Assembly (NCBI GenBank): GCA_033675545.1 | Contig: JAWDGP010001136.1 | Location: 232,001-296,000 of the forward strand | Source of the DNA: Elysia crispata | Taxonomy: Eukaryota > Mollusca > Gastropoda > Plakobranchidae | DNA length: 64,000 nucleotides | Reading direction: 5' to 3' | Part shown: positions 14,700 through 24,965 of the stretch, one piece after another | Layout: each line of letters begins with the position of its first letter | Position numbering within the stretch: the stretch's first letter is position 1 | Notes under the pieces: model-generated | Told to the model about the DNA's origin: nothing | The model's database searches: none | The model's input: the letters and a program-made list of their open reading frames with translations, nothing else | Translations under genes and position numbers: made by a program

Positions 14700-14940
14700 C
14701 TCTCTATCTATCTCCCTCTCTCTTTCTCTCTCTCGTCTCTCTCTAATGTTGTATCTCTCTTTCTCAATTCTTTCTTTCTCTCTCATCTCTCTTCTTCTTC
14801 TCTCCCTCTCTCTTTTTCCTTCCTTTCTCTCTCTCTCTCCTCTCTCTCTTTCTCTCTCTCGTTTCCCTCTTTCTCTCTCTCTCTCTCCTCTCTTTCTCCA
14901 ATTATCTCTTTTTCTCTATCTCTCTCCTCTCTTTCGCCAA

Positions 14941-15025
<85 letters not shown>

Positions 15026-18000
15026 GATCTTCTCACTTTCTATCTTTTTCTCCGTTTTTCTCTCTCCACTCTCTCCCTCTTTCTCCCTCTCTCTTTTTCT
15101 GTCTCTCCTCTCTTCTCCTCCCTCTCTGTCTTCCTCTACCTTTTTCTCTTCTCTCTCTCTTTCTTCTTTTCTCTCAATCTTCTTTCTCTCTTTCTCTGCC
15201 GTTTTTATTTTCTGATCTTTATTTTACTTTCTTTGTTCAAAGTTTAAATCTTATTTTTGTATTTTTCAACCTATTGTTTATTTAGAACCTAGAAGGTAGA
15301 CCGAGGGAGGTAAAGGAAAGCAAATCCTGTAGAACTGCATTTTATAATTTGGAATTCAGAATAGTGATAAAGAAAGACTCAGAAAGCTTCTGTATAATCA
15401 TTATGCTATTGGGCAATTTCTGTAACTTGGAAAATAAAAAAAAAATAGATAAATATAGGCAATTGTTTGCTAATGGCAAAGCTGGTAAAGTTAAAATATT
15501 TTTAAAGATCTTAGAGCAAAGATGTTTTAGGACTCATTTGTAGAGCAATCATTCATATATGAGAAATATTGATACCAATCTTTTATAATTTTTATATCTG
15601 CTACCATTGTATCAGCAAATATATATAGGTGCATCCCAAAGCTATATCTGATATCACTACGTAAACAAAGAATTTCAAATGCATGCCAAAGTAAATATTT
15701 GCCAGCAATCTGTCACAACATGATTGTATTGTTCCTTTGTCCAGTCAACCAGGGATCGCACGTTAGATCAGCAATGTACAGTGACCAGACCTGGTCTGTC
15801 TATGGTGGCTTCAGCTCTGGCTGTAGAACTTTTGGTGTCTGTTCTGCAACATCCTCTTGGGTAGCTCTAGTTCTTGAATATAGCTGGAAGTAAAAAAGAT
15901 GAGGAGCTGGAAGTGGAGGAGGAAAAGAACTGAGATAAAATGAGTTAACAAAGATAAGGAGTAAGAGGAAGTATCAGACTTAAAGGAATACGATACTGAG
16001 TGAATGAGACGTATGAAAAGGTGAAATAAGATATAGATAAAAATAATGAGTGAGTTAAGATGACATGAATAGGAGAGACATAAGGAGTGAAAAGACTTGG
16101 AGGACAAAGATCAGGAGTGAGTTAAGATGGAGGAGAGAGATGAGTGAGATGAAATGAAGGAAAAAGATGTGGGATGAAATGAGATGAAAGATAAAGATAA
16201 AAGTTCTATGAGATGGATTGCAAAGAGAAGGAGTGAAACTGAGACAAGACATAGGGGAGAAAGATAAGAAATCAGATGAGGTTCAGGCAACAGATTAAGA
16301 ATGACATAAGGTTGGGGAGAAAGATAAGTTGTGAGGTGAGTTGAAGGACATAGACCAGAGATGAGATGGACAATAGAAATAAGACGAAGGGGAGATTTTA
16401 AATGAGATGAAACAAAAGAGGAAAAGAAGAATTATAGATGTTAAGATGAGAGACGAAATGCAGATTTTTTATGGAAAAGATGTCCAGTTGGAGCTCTATT
16501 AGTTTTGGTTTATACATAGACTTATTTTCTGAGGTTCTGGATTTTGAGGATATTACTGTATACTTTGGTTTCAAAGCATTCAAAAATAACGAACAACCAT
16601 AAAATCAAATTATTTTTATACTTTTTTTCATTTTATACTTAAGTGGAGAAGCTCCGGCTGACACAAGTGCCAATGATGATCATTTTCTTGTGGACTCGGA
16701 GTGTTCCCTGGGAGTGGTTCCTCATCAAGTTAGTTTCATCTTAGATTGAACATGAAAATTTATAATGCAATTTGATTTTTTTAAATTGAATAGCAGATTA
16801 CACATTACACGGAAGAAATTATCTTGTTATGTAATCAAAGGTCGTGTGACCAAAAGCTGGAAAGAAATTCATAACTTTAAGATTTTGTGTATTCGTTAAA
16901 AATTTCTTGTGCACCTGAATTAGTGCAAAAAGAAGTAAAGTAATATAGTAAAAATACAATTTTTTTTTGTTTCTGTTAGCATTTTCATGCTTACAGCAAT
17001 ATTAGTAAAGTAAAATGTATTAGATCCTTTTCTCAGATGAAAGAGGATCAATAAACTCATGATTTACCTGTCAGTGAATAACTTAGTTAAGCCACTTCAC
17101 AATAGAAATTATGCGAAATTATTTTTCAATTATCTATTTTCCTGTATAGGATGTAATTGTATTAAATTTTTGTTGAGTATTTCTTTAGCTATTAAGCCTA
17201 GTTAGAATGTCAACTGGAGCAGCTGAATGGAAAAGCATGCAATTATAACTGGAATATTCTTTTATCTCACTTGTGCAGATCAGAGGATTTCTCTCAAGGT
17301 TTCATCAAATTCTTCCTGCAAGTCAGGCGTTCTCTATGTGTACAGCTTGTTGTCCCTTGGTTAGTATTAGAATGAAATTTTATTGGCTTGTGCATGTAAA
17401 ATTTTTACATCAAAATCACTCCGATTTTGATAGTATTATCAACACCCTTTCAACTTTTAGCCTTGTTAAGTTTCTTGAAACTTCAATATTAGTTTTGTAA
17501 TATCGTCAAGGTGTTTTTTAACTTTTATTTTTGTTTTTAAGATGGTGCTTAGATTTTATAACTTTCAGTTTTGTTTTTTATTTTCTTATTAATACAAGAT
17601 TTTGAAAAACCTCTGGAGGCTTGAAATTTCGATATATTAATGAATTTCAGAACTTGGGGAAGATTGAGACAGTAAGACACTGGCTTTTATTTAAACTTGT
17701 AAAACTCTCAAAGAGCAATATACTAGACAATGACATTTAGATTTGTTGAGACTTGAAAAATTAATATTAAGCTACATGTCCTTTTCACTTGAGCAGGCTT
17801 GTAACACCAATATACTGGAAAAAACATGTGGAAGCTTTGGGATGTAAGAACTTATGTAAGCCTCAAACCCTAATATGTCATATGATATCAAGGTGCATGG
17901 TGGATTCAGACAGGATATAATTAAGCAGTGAATTAAGTCATCGAACAACTAAGCACTAGGTGACATCAGGATGTGTCAGCTTTTCAAACTAGAAGATACA

Positions 18001-21000
18001 GAACGGCAGCAGAGTTACTTGTATATAAATAAGAAACTAAGATACTAAACTATGAGATTGGATTTGTGGAGACATCCAACAGCAAGATATAAGAAGATGA
18101 CATAAGCCAGGCTTGGTGGAAGCAAGATATTACACAAAATAAGTTCTTGTAGAAGGATCACAACAGAACAGTAGGAAGGGCTGTGTTAGGCTTCAAACAG
18201 TTCAATAATAGATGATTTAAAGATCTGAGCAGGTTTAAATCAGGAAGATACAAATTGATAACAAAATGACCTTAGAAACTTACAAACAGCATAATACTTA
18301 CAGTGGCATATGCACTTTTCGAGGCAACAAAATACTAGACTGTCACACAAGGACTTAAAACAAGGGTACACTAGAGTTGTTGAAGCTTCAAAATGTAAGA
18401 TATAAAAATTTAAAGCATCAGGATTGTGTTGAAATTTTCAAAAGCAATGTGTTAATTTATTTCATCAGGACTTGTTAAAGTTTTATGCATCAAGGTATTA
18501 AAAATGCAACATCAGGACTTGTTAAGCTGTAAACAGCAAGGTATTAAATTCTAATACCAGGATTTTTTAAATTCTTTAAACAGGAAGGTGTTAAATTATA
18601 GCATCAGGACTTGTTGAAGCTTAAAGATACTAGATGGTATAAACTTTTGTGCAAGCCTTTTTTTTCTGTGTACTCTGAGTACTTTTTTTTTATTCTTTCA
18701 AGATTTTTATTTTCTGAAAATGCATTTGACATCATCAGGTGTTGCAAAAGTACAGAATGGAAGGCTTCAACTTTTTACTAAAGGCTTTTAATGAGGCTGG
18801 CTACCTTGAACAAATCACTGGCCTGGCTGCGATGCAAGATGCAACCCTTGATGCAGAGGTGAGAAACAGGAGTGTAAGATGATAGGAGGAAGGACACAAT
18901 CTTTTTGTCAGATGAAAGAAAGTTGGGATCTGACATTAACATGCTCGGGTTTTTTGGTAAAATAAGGCCAGGCTCTGACACAATGTGATCAGTTGAGAAG
19001 ATGCAAGGATTCTTTGATAAAATGTTGGAGTCAGATGACAACATGTTGGGATCATGCAATGAGATGCTAGGATTAGGATTTATTACTAAAATGATGGGGC
19101 CAGATGATATGTTAATGAGCTTAACTTTACTATTAGCAGTAATCCCCTCGCAGTTTCATTAAACTGTTAACCTCCATCTGATCAGATTGACTGGATTAGA
19201 TAAACTGATAAAATCTAGACCCAAATGAAGATGGCTAAAATTACAGGCTGATAATTATTATGTGTAGCAATTGTTGTCATTTGGGCATAAATCAGTATCT
19301 TGAGTTTCTGAGATTTTAGCATTTTTAAAAAATACATTTTTTGCATGATTCCAAGTCCATTCATTCATGACTTGGTTCTATGACCATTCATTAATGCCAG
19401 TAGTTGATACTAAAAAAATCTCTTCAAACTTTACCTTCAAAGTGACAATATAATTATGATTTTTTTTTATTGTTATTTTCCTTGCTAAGTATGTTTTTGA
19501 AGACACCTCCAACCCCTTCTAGATATATCAATAATAATGGTTTTATTATTATTTTTTTAATTGTTTTTATAAATATTGCATCAAGGTTGTTTATATTAAT
19601 AAGGTTATCTGTGTGTGTCAGTCTTCTTCTAACAATTTTTTTTGCTTTTTGAGGAGAAGATCACGGCGTCGCATAAGCGCTACTTTAGTTGAGGAGACCC
19701 ACACAGTGTCAATGACTTGACCCCGTGACCTAGTTGTCAACTCACGTAGACTCGGGCGGCTCTGTGCCTGCACGGCACTTTATGTTTTTTTCGATATTTT
19801 ACTGTAATTTCTAACCACAATAATGATATTCATGTTTTATTTTAAAGTTTGCATTGAAAAATAAATAAAGCAGGCTATAGCCACAAGCAAGAACGAAAAC
19901 TCTAGCTCAAATACTTTTTTTGTTACATGGCCATAAAAAGTACATTTATTGTAGTATATTAGAAAACAATAGAGTGATTTTTAGAAGGTCGTAACAACTA
20001 AACGCAACATGGAATTTTTTTAAAATTTCACATATATATTATCAGTTTTGAATAAACTACTCACGAAATTTTTTTTTTATGTTAGATGGAACACTTTTTG
20101 CAGGAGACGGATTTTTTGTACATGTCTCTGTCTTGAGCGAGCTTTATATTACTCAGCTATATATAGAAATAAAGAAAGCAGTCAAGGAACGTTAGAGGCT
20201 GAGACAGACGAAGCTGGATCTAAAGATCTAAAGATGCAAGTGACTGCAAATAAAGAAATAATTATTATAGAAATGTCAACCACAAATCTAGATTTAGCTC
20301 GAGACCGACAAAGAAAAAGAAAGACGTGAAAACATTATAACAGATGGAATGAACAGGGATCGAACCTGCACCTCGATGCGGCACCCATTGCCTTGCCGAG
20401 ACAAGAGCAGGCACTTAACCACTGAGCTATCCGCATCAACAAAAAATAGATGCTCCAGGGACAGTGACTTTCATGCTGGCTTGAACATACTAAGAAGTTG
20501 ATTCGCTAAGAACGATCAAGTCCATTTAGAACATAAACAAACTAGCCTCTAACGGATCTTAGAAAGATGCACATTTGACTGAAAGATATAAATGAAAATA
20601 GAAATAAAGAAAGCAGTCAAACAACATTAGAGGCTGAGGCAGACGAAGCTAGATCTAAGGATTTTAAGATGCAAGTGACTGAAAATAAAGAAATAATTAG
20701 TATAGGAAAATTAATCACAAACCTAGATCTAGCTCGAGATTCTTCTGTAAGTTGTCAAGTAATTGTCTATTGCTGTTTGAATATCTGGTAAAGAGCTGTC
20801 ATCTACAGGTGTTGTGTGGGATGGAAACTTGTGAACTGTCCTGAATGCGCTATTGAGATCGTCAAATGTTATCTGTATTGTGTGTGCTTTGTCTGTGAGG
20901 AATGGATTGTTTGTAAGGGTTTGTGTTTGTTTAATGTTTGTTTCTGTAAGATCTGTGTAAACGTTCTTTTTTCTGTTTAGGTGTTATAGCACGGAGTCTG

Positions 21001-21835
21001 CCTCAAATTCTGCACAAATCGTTTACACGACGCGTGTGGGATCAAATTATAATCAATAGAATGTTCCATGTTTTGATTGACTCAACTGAGGATATTTATT
21101 TAGAACTGAATAAATAGAAAAAATAGAATGATGAAAACGAGCATAGACACACTTTGACCCCATCTAACACAACAAAACTTATATCATTTTAATCTAGGGC
21201 TTCGATTGTTTCAGATAAGTATTGAAAAGTGATAATCTAGCGTGTACTTTTTAATTAATTAGCAATTACATCTAATAGGAGCGAATTGCAGGTAAAATTT
21301 TAGATAAAAACATGGACTATGAAAACGCAGTGACCACACTCACAAATATGATGATAGAAATATCAAAGTAATATCGGGTTTCAAATTAGATTTAGAAGAA
21401 ACTGCTAAAAGTTGCACGATGTCTGTACTATGAGTAGTTCTGAAGATATTGTAAGTTAAAAAAGAGGAATTTTCTATTTTATTACATAAAATTCAGCAGA
21501 TCTGAGCACTGGCTTGTGCAGGCAGCGATTATCTGCGGTCATGGGCGGGCCTGACCCTGACAGTGATAGATGACGTTACCTGAGCCCGGCCCGCCATTAC
21601 AAGGCTTGAGTCGCCTAAGTTCAAACTGGCTTTCGGGCCTATCCCCCCCATTGTTCAGAACTAAAATGCAGCTTTTAGGTCGAAATTCTACGCTGTGAGA
21701 TATATATTATCCATTATTGAAGCTTAAGGAAAGTTGGGTAGAATTTTGATAATTTCTATTCATACAATTTTGTGTATTTTCGAACAGGTGTGGGACCTCA
21801 GTGATGATGACGATTTAAGCATGGAAATATCCTAA
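977..21835 (+). CDS. ATG7: ATG7, E1-like activating enzyme of autophagy
   Basis: Ubiquitin-like modifier-activating enzyme ATG7. In this family the enzyme adenylates ATG8/LC3 and ATG12, holds them as a thioester on its catalytic cysteine and passes them to ATG3 and ATG10 in the cytosol. Coding exons: 977-1109, 1763-1817, 2837-2954, 3606-3683, 4384-4503, 5331-5474, 6952-7040, 7227-7354, 8883-8973, 10419-10563, 11260-11418, 12724-12775, 13688-13824, 14106-14270, 15745-15860, 16644-16728, 17279-17359, 18739-18858, 21788-21835. Phases agree throughout and the total is 2064 nt, or 687 residues plus TAA; human ATG7 is about 703. The start fits the family N-terminus ([17 protein letters not shown]). 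All introns are GT-AG except the one after exon 13, which is GC-AG. The gene is complete with no frameshift. Exact edges at exons 2, 3 and 9 rest on homology and phase. Confidence 0.96.
1950..2510. repeat. Degenerate ~75-bp tandem repeat in ATG7 intron 2
   Basis: The phrase CTCTAAAGGTTGCAAAGAT and variants of it (CTAAAGGTTACAATGA, CTATAGGTTGCAAAG, CTATAAGCTGCAAAGATGAG) recur every 60-100 bases. Copies are strongly diverged. Confidence 0.5.
7395..7708. repeat. (CT)n compound microsatellite in ATG7 intron 8
   Basis: About 310 bases of almost pure CT with interruptions of the form TGTCTGCCTCTCTGTTTCTC repeated four times between 7457 and 7612, ending in (CCCT)n. It starts only about 40 bases after the exon 8 donor at 7354/7355. 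Long open frames of Ser-Leu on one strand and Arg-Glu on the other are artefacts of the repeat. Confidence 0.95.
7860..8165. repeat. Degenerate ~100-bp tandem repeat
   Basis: The segment AGATCATTATACTTTCC occurs at about 7863 and 7964, and GCTCCATATGGGC/GCTCCATGTAGGCC, TTGGTCAACT and related words recur, giving about three diverged copies directly before the 127-bp array. Confidence 0.5.
8197..8770. repeat. 127-bp tandem repeat in ATG7 intron 8
   Basis: AATCAATCAACAAATCTGG occurs at 8197, 8324, 8451 and 8578, a constant period of 127 bases. The first three and a half copies are nearly identical; the last is diverged and degenerates by about 8770, 110 bases before exon 9. The high identity suggests recent expansion or gene conversion within the array. 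Confidence 0.93.
10790..11160. repeat. Degenerate tandem repeat in ATG7 intron 10
   Basis: Variants of CTTTATACTAACACAGCTTGT recur (10868, 10957, 11028 and further), interspersed with CCTATTTC and ACTGTATACAACTACT. The period is roughly 75-90 bases and the copies are old. Confidence 0.4.
11683..12340. mobile_element. piggyBac-like TTAA-flanked MITE in ATG7 intron 11
   Basis: A 658-bp segment is flanked on both sides by TTAA (11679-11682 and 12341-12344), the target duplication typical of piggyBac elements. Its ends are inverted: CTCCCTTGCGG at the left and, on the complementary strand, CTCACTTGCGG at the right (10 of 11 match). The GC content differs from the surrounding intron. On the minus strand around 11930-12005 there is a short Asp/Ser/Glu-rich stretch ([10 protein letters not shown]) that resembles the acidic N-terminus of piggyBac transposases, in a frame that soon closes. 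I infer an internally deleted, non-autonomous copy. Confidence 0.75.
13130..13420. repeat. Degenerate ~55-bp tandem repeat in ATG7 intron 12
   Basis: GTAAGAGTCTG..ATGATATCAGCTCTAACTGAT recurs about five times with a period of 50-60 bases and many substitutions. No gene is visible in the surrounding intron. Confidence 0.6.
13825..14105 (+). promoter_or_regulatory. ATG7: GC-AG intron of ATG7
   Basis: Exon 13 ends in AAG at 13824 and the intron begins GCAAAT at 13825. The acceptor TTTCATGCAG ends at 14105. The junction [13 protein letters not shown] aligns without gap to family members, and no GT within the next 30 bases preserves the frame. The upstream AAG|GCAA context matches the strong consensus expected of GC donors. 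A sequencing error at one base (C for T) cannot be excluded. Confidence 0.85.
14633..15235. repeat. 600-bp pyrimidine tract with (CT)n in ATG7 intron 14
   Basis: Two pure (CT)n blocks (14633-14691 and about 14945-15011) sit in a 600-base stretch of CT, CTTT, CTAT and CTCC words on the transcribed-sense strand. It ends about 500 bases before exon 15. The Ser/Leu/Phe-rich open frames across it are artefacts of composition. Confidence 0.92.
15890..16410. repeat. Purine-rich degenerate repeat in ATG7 intron 15
   Basis: About 520 bases that are overwhelmingly A and G on the + strand, built from words such as GATGAAATGAGATGAAAGATAAAGA, GGAGAGAAAGATAAG and GAGTGAGTTAAGATG. Spacing of AAAGATAAG-like cores is about 40-60 bases, so this looks like a decayed tandem array rather than a simple microsatellite. 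Confidence 0.6.
17690..18650. repeat. Degenerate ~55-bp tandem repeat in ATG7 intron 17
   Basis: Variants of AGCATCAGGACTTGTTAAAG and AACAGCAAGGTATTA recur for about 950 bases up to roughly 90 bases before exon 18. The rightmost copies (18410-18640) are best conserved, and divergence increases to the left. Confidence 0.6.
18880..19110. repeat. Degenerate ~60-bp tandem repeat in ATG7 intron 18
   Basis: Words of the form CAGATGANAACATGNTNGGATC and TTTNNTAAAATGNTGGGGCCAGATGA recur about four times just after exon 18. Confidence 0.5.
19650..20164. other. Left part of a likely composite insertion in ATG7 intron 18
   Basis: A GC-rich patch at about 19655-19775 (containing GGCGTCGCATAAGCGC and CTCGGGCGGCTC) contrasts sharply with the AT-rich intron. 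It marks the left side of a 2-kb zone that includes the direct repeats and the tRNA-like element. No coding sequence is recognised. Confidence 0.35.
20165..20304. repeat. 140-bp direct repeat, copy 1
   Basis: Starts AGAAATAAAGAAAGCAGTCA and ends TTTAGCTCGAGA. It matches copy 2 (20600-20739) at most positions over its full length without large gaps. The two copies flank a 295-base segment with a tRNA-derived sequence, in the last ATG7 intron. Confidence 0.85.
20341..20440 (-). mobile_element. tRNA-derived pol III element (SINE-like)
   Basis: On the minus strand an A-box TAGCTCAGTGG (20429-20419) is followed 52 bases later by a B-box GGTTCGATCCC (20366-20356). The T-arm stem GCAGG/CCTGT can form, and CATTCCA follows it. 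The acceptor and anticodon stems do not pair, so this is not a functional tRNA gene. It is best read as the head of a tRNA-derived SINE or a tRNA pseudogene. No poly(A) or clear target duplication is visible. Confidence 0.7.
20600..20739. repeat. 140-bp direct repeat, copy 2
   Basis: Starts AGAAATAAAGAAAGCAGTCA and ends TCTAGCTCGAGA, matching copy 1 at 20165-20304. The two starts are 435 bases apart. The arrangement resembles short terminal repeats around a small internal region, but the ends lack the TG...CA of LTRs. Confidence 0.85.
20729..20983 (-). pseudogene. Unrecognised 84-codon open frame without ATG
   Basis: Between a TAA at 20984-20986 and a TAG at 20729-20731 the minus strand is open for 84 codons. 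It reads like ordinary protein ([19 protein letters not shown], then [17 protein letters not shown]) rather than low-complexity sequence. There is no start codon and I do not recognise the family. It abuts the 140-bp repeat, so it may be a fragment of a mobile element inserted in ATG7 intron 18. Confidence 0.3.
20984..21787. other. Right part of the intron 18 insertion zone
   Basis: AT-rich sequence followed by a second GC-rich patch at about 21495-21650 (GGGCGGGCC, GAGCCCGGCCCGCC), which ends about 135 bases before exon 19. The two GC-rich patches do not form an obvious inverted pair. Confidence 0.35.
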
Positions 21836-24574
21836 CCATAAGACAGTCTTCAAAACTTGAACTGAATAAATCAAAGTGTATACATTGGTGGACTTGAAAA
21901 ATCTGAAATTTGTGGTATTATTTAAGATTCTGCAATTGCTTTAAGTCAGCTTCTTAGAGAGAGCTTGACAAGATTGAAGGCCATTGTGTTTTCACCAATT
22001 TTGTAATTAACAGGAAACATGTCTCTACTCATTTTGTGTATTCTTCCTTTGAATTGAAATTTCTTAAACCAAAAGTAGTAAAATTTTTTATACCAATGAA
22101 AGGTTTCAATTTGAGGGTATATAATTTACCTTGCTAATCTTATTGTGGCTAATGCAGAAGCTCTAATTAGTTTCAAAATATAATATTTTCAAAATCACAA
22201 AGAAGAATACAGCTCTCTTAAATTTCCATGTTTCTTCACTGAGTTGTCTTGTTAGAGACTATAAATTTCTTCACTTGCAATTGTAGAACATCTTTAATGA
22301 TTCTAATGACTCAACATTATTGGTCCGTCAACAAAAACTCTGACTTGCTTAGGAGTGGCCAGTTTTTGAGTCCAGTTAATTCCACCACTTTTTAAGGACT
22401 TTCATTAACTTATATAAAGAGAAAAATGAGAATTTTCTACGGCCTTATTTTTCTCTGTATCTGATATTACTACTTATGGATTCAAATGAGTTTTTAACAT
22501 CCTTTGCCCATCATGTGTGGTGTAAATTATTTATGTTATGATTTTTTTTTACAGTAAAAGATTTTCATAATCAGTATGAATGGATTTACTGGAACATATT
22601 AATTTTAAAAGTATTTTTATGCAGATGACTCTTTCCATGTTGTGCTCAGAGTAAATTTAAGCACAGAGGACCTCAGACCATTGTACTCAACATATATGGC
22701 TTTTTTTGAGGAAGATGTTTAGCGTAGAAAGTATACTGCCTTGAGCTTTAACCAGCTGTGCTAAATACAAATGGGTTTTTTGCAGCACATTAAGCAATGA
22801 AGGTCAATTATCTCTTTGACTTTCAGCTAATGTTATGATTCAGTACTTAATTCCAGATCTATAAGACTATATTTAAGAAGGAAATAGTGCAATAAGAGGA
22901 ATGAATTGTGTGGATTTTGGTAGGAAGTTATTTGTGTCTATCTGGATGATAGTAGCGTTGGTGATAGCAACCAATGCCATGTTTGTGTAGATTATTGTTG
23001 CAGCTGCATTTTTGTCTTGATCATGGTAGTAACTGATGCTGTGCTTGTCTGATTTGTAGCAACTAACGCAGCATAATTTATAATGATTATATTACATATT
23101 GAAAGTGGCGATGTTAACAACTTTTTTTGTGTATGTTTGGATGATTTTCATCCTTATAAAAACGACTTACACTGTATCAGTACACACAAGAATCAAAGCT
23201 GTAAAAATTTACCCGTTTAATAATTTCATGGAGTTTCTTTACCGTAATTTTATGTTCAATATGTTACAAAGTGTCTAAAGCTTTGTCAAAAAATCCATCA
23301 TTATTGCCTTTCCTGAAATAATTATTAATGGTCAGATTGTCCATGCAGTCATAAACAAAAAGCAAGGTGAGATCAGTCAGCATTTCTTGCTTATGCCTCT
23401 TATGCTCTAACCCTAAAATCAGGCATAAATCTCAATATTTTTCATAAAACCTTATACAAGCCTTTTTATGCAAAGTATTGAAAAGTGACAGTCTTTATCT
23501 TTTTGGCTGCAAGTTAAGTTATATTGTTTCATAATTCTGGATTCTACAACAGGAGTGTCAAGTTTTTTGCACTATAAACGTAGGCTTTTCCCATTCAAAT
23601 TGCTCATATTTTATTTCTTCAAAGCATTCTGATTTTTTTTATGAGTTACTTTAAATTAATAGGTCATTATTCTCGACAAGTGTTTAGCAAAATTTATGTG
23701 AGAAAAAGAAATGTGTTACTCTTGAAGTAATTTTTTTATGTTGATAGAAACTGCTCTTAATGGAATCAACATCATTCATCATGAACACGTTAAAGCTTCA
23801 TGTACATGGCGTATGAATTTTTTTTTGCTGTTTGATCTGGCTCTATCAAAGGTAAAAGTAACACATTTGGATCCACTTTGTAAAAGCTGAGATTTCACAA
23901 ATGGTCAAAGAGAGGATGCTTTATATTATTATTATTGTAGTTTTATCAGTCCATCGAATCGTTTCCCCTGGTCATATTTTTCATTTTATATTTTTATAGG
24001 GCATGCAGTGAAGGAATCAGACTTTCTAATTTTGTGCCTGGTACTTTGTGTAAAATCCAAGATTCTGTCACTTTTTATTGTCATTTAAAAAGAAGAAAAT
24101 ACAAAAGAAACAACTAAAACTCATATTATTTTCATTTTATTTGAATAAGAACAGTCTTAAAATTTGCTTTAGAAAGAAAAAGTTTTCTCAAAACAATTCC
24201 AACAAAAAATTACAAATTCGTAGCTATGGCAGTTTTTAAGTGGCCATGGCCTCTGTTCACATTTGAATATCTTAACCTGTCTTTTACTACATTGTCAAAA
24301 AGCAGCACGTTTTGAAAACTATGTTTAAAAACACAACATGACATACATTTATCTTATAGCAAAGTACTGAGATCAAATTAGCTTTTGATCCTAAAATTTG
24401 CCTGATTTATGATCACAATCTAGATAAAAGGTGCTTTGAAATGAAAAATTGATTAGGATTTCTTTAGTACATGAAGCTTCATGCATTTATCATCAAACAC
24501 ACGTTTTTTACACTCATATCTCACATTTATTTAATACAAAAACCAAGATATTTTAGAACATGAAATAAGTCTAT
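21836..24574. other. Intergenic region after ATG7
   Basis: AT-rich sequence with no coding exon I can recognise on either strand. It contains the ATG7 3' UTR of unknown length and a few homopolymer runs. Confidence 0.6.
21865..21870 (+). promoter_or_regulatory. ATG7: Candidate ATG7 polyadenylation signal
   Basis: An AATAAA hexamer lies 30 bases after the ATG7 stop codon. It would give a very short 3' UTR. Since the region is AT-rich, chance occurrence is possible and a longer 3' UTR may exist. Confidence 0.35.

Positions 24575-24965
<391 letters not shown>

Larger units (their letters stand above)
12724..16728 (+). other. ATG7: ATG7 exons 12-16: catalytic cysteine region
   Basis: Exons 12-16 encode residues 421-605. 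Exon 12 has LSIPMPGH, exon 13 has [13 protein letters not shown], exon 14 has [10 protein letters not shown] and [13 protein letters not shown], and exon 15 has [17 protein letters not shown]. Cys549 in QQCTV aligns with the family catalytic cysteine. The loop between RHGVKK and LGCYFC in exon 14 is about 13 residues shorter than in human ATG7. Exon 16 encodes a poorly conserved acidic loop and then LGVVPHQ. Confidence 0.94.
17279..21835 (+). other. ATG7: ATG7 exons 17-19: C-terminal region and tail
   Basis: Exon 17 encodes [18 protein letters not shown] and CTACC, exon 18 a helical segment including [20 protein letters not shown], and exon 19 only 15 residues beginning VWDLSDDDD before TAA. 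The acidic WD tail is the conserved C-terminal end of ATG7, which in yeast contributes to Atg8 capture. Exon 19 is isolated by a 2.9 kb intron rich in repeats and transposon-like sequence. Confidence 0.93.

Noticed and set aside
20341..20440. Functional tRNA gene on the minus strand
   Set aside because: A- and B-boxes are present, but the acceptor and anticodon stems do not form and the box spacing is long, so it is listed as a tRNA-derived element.
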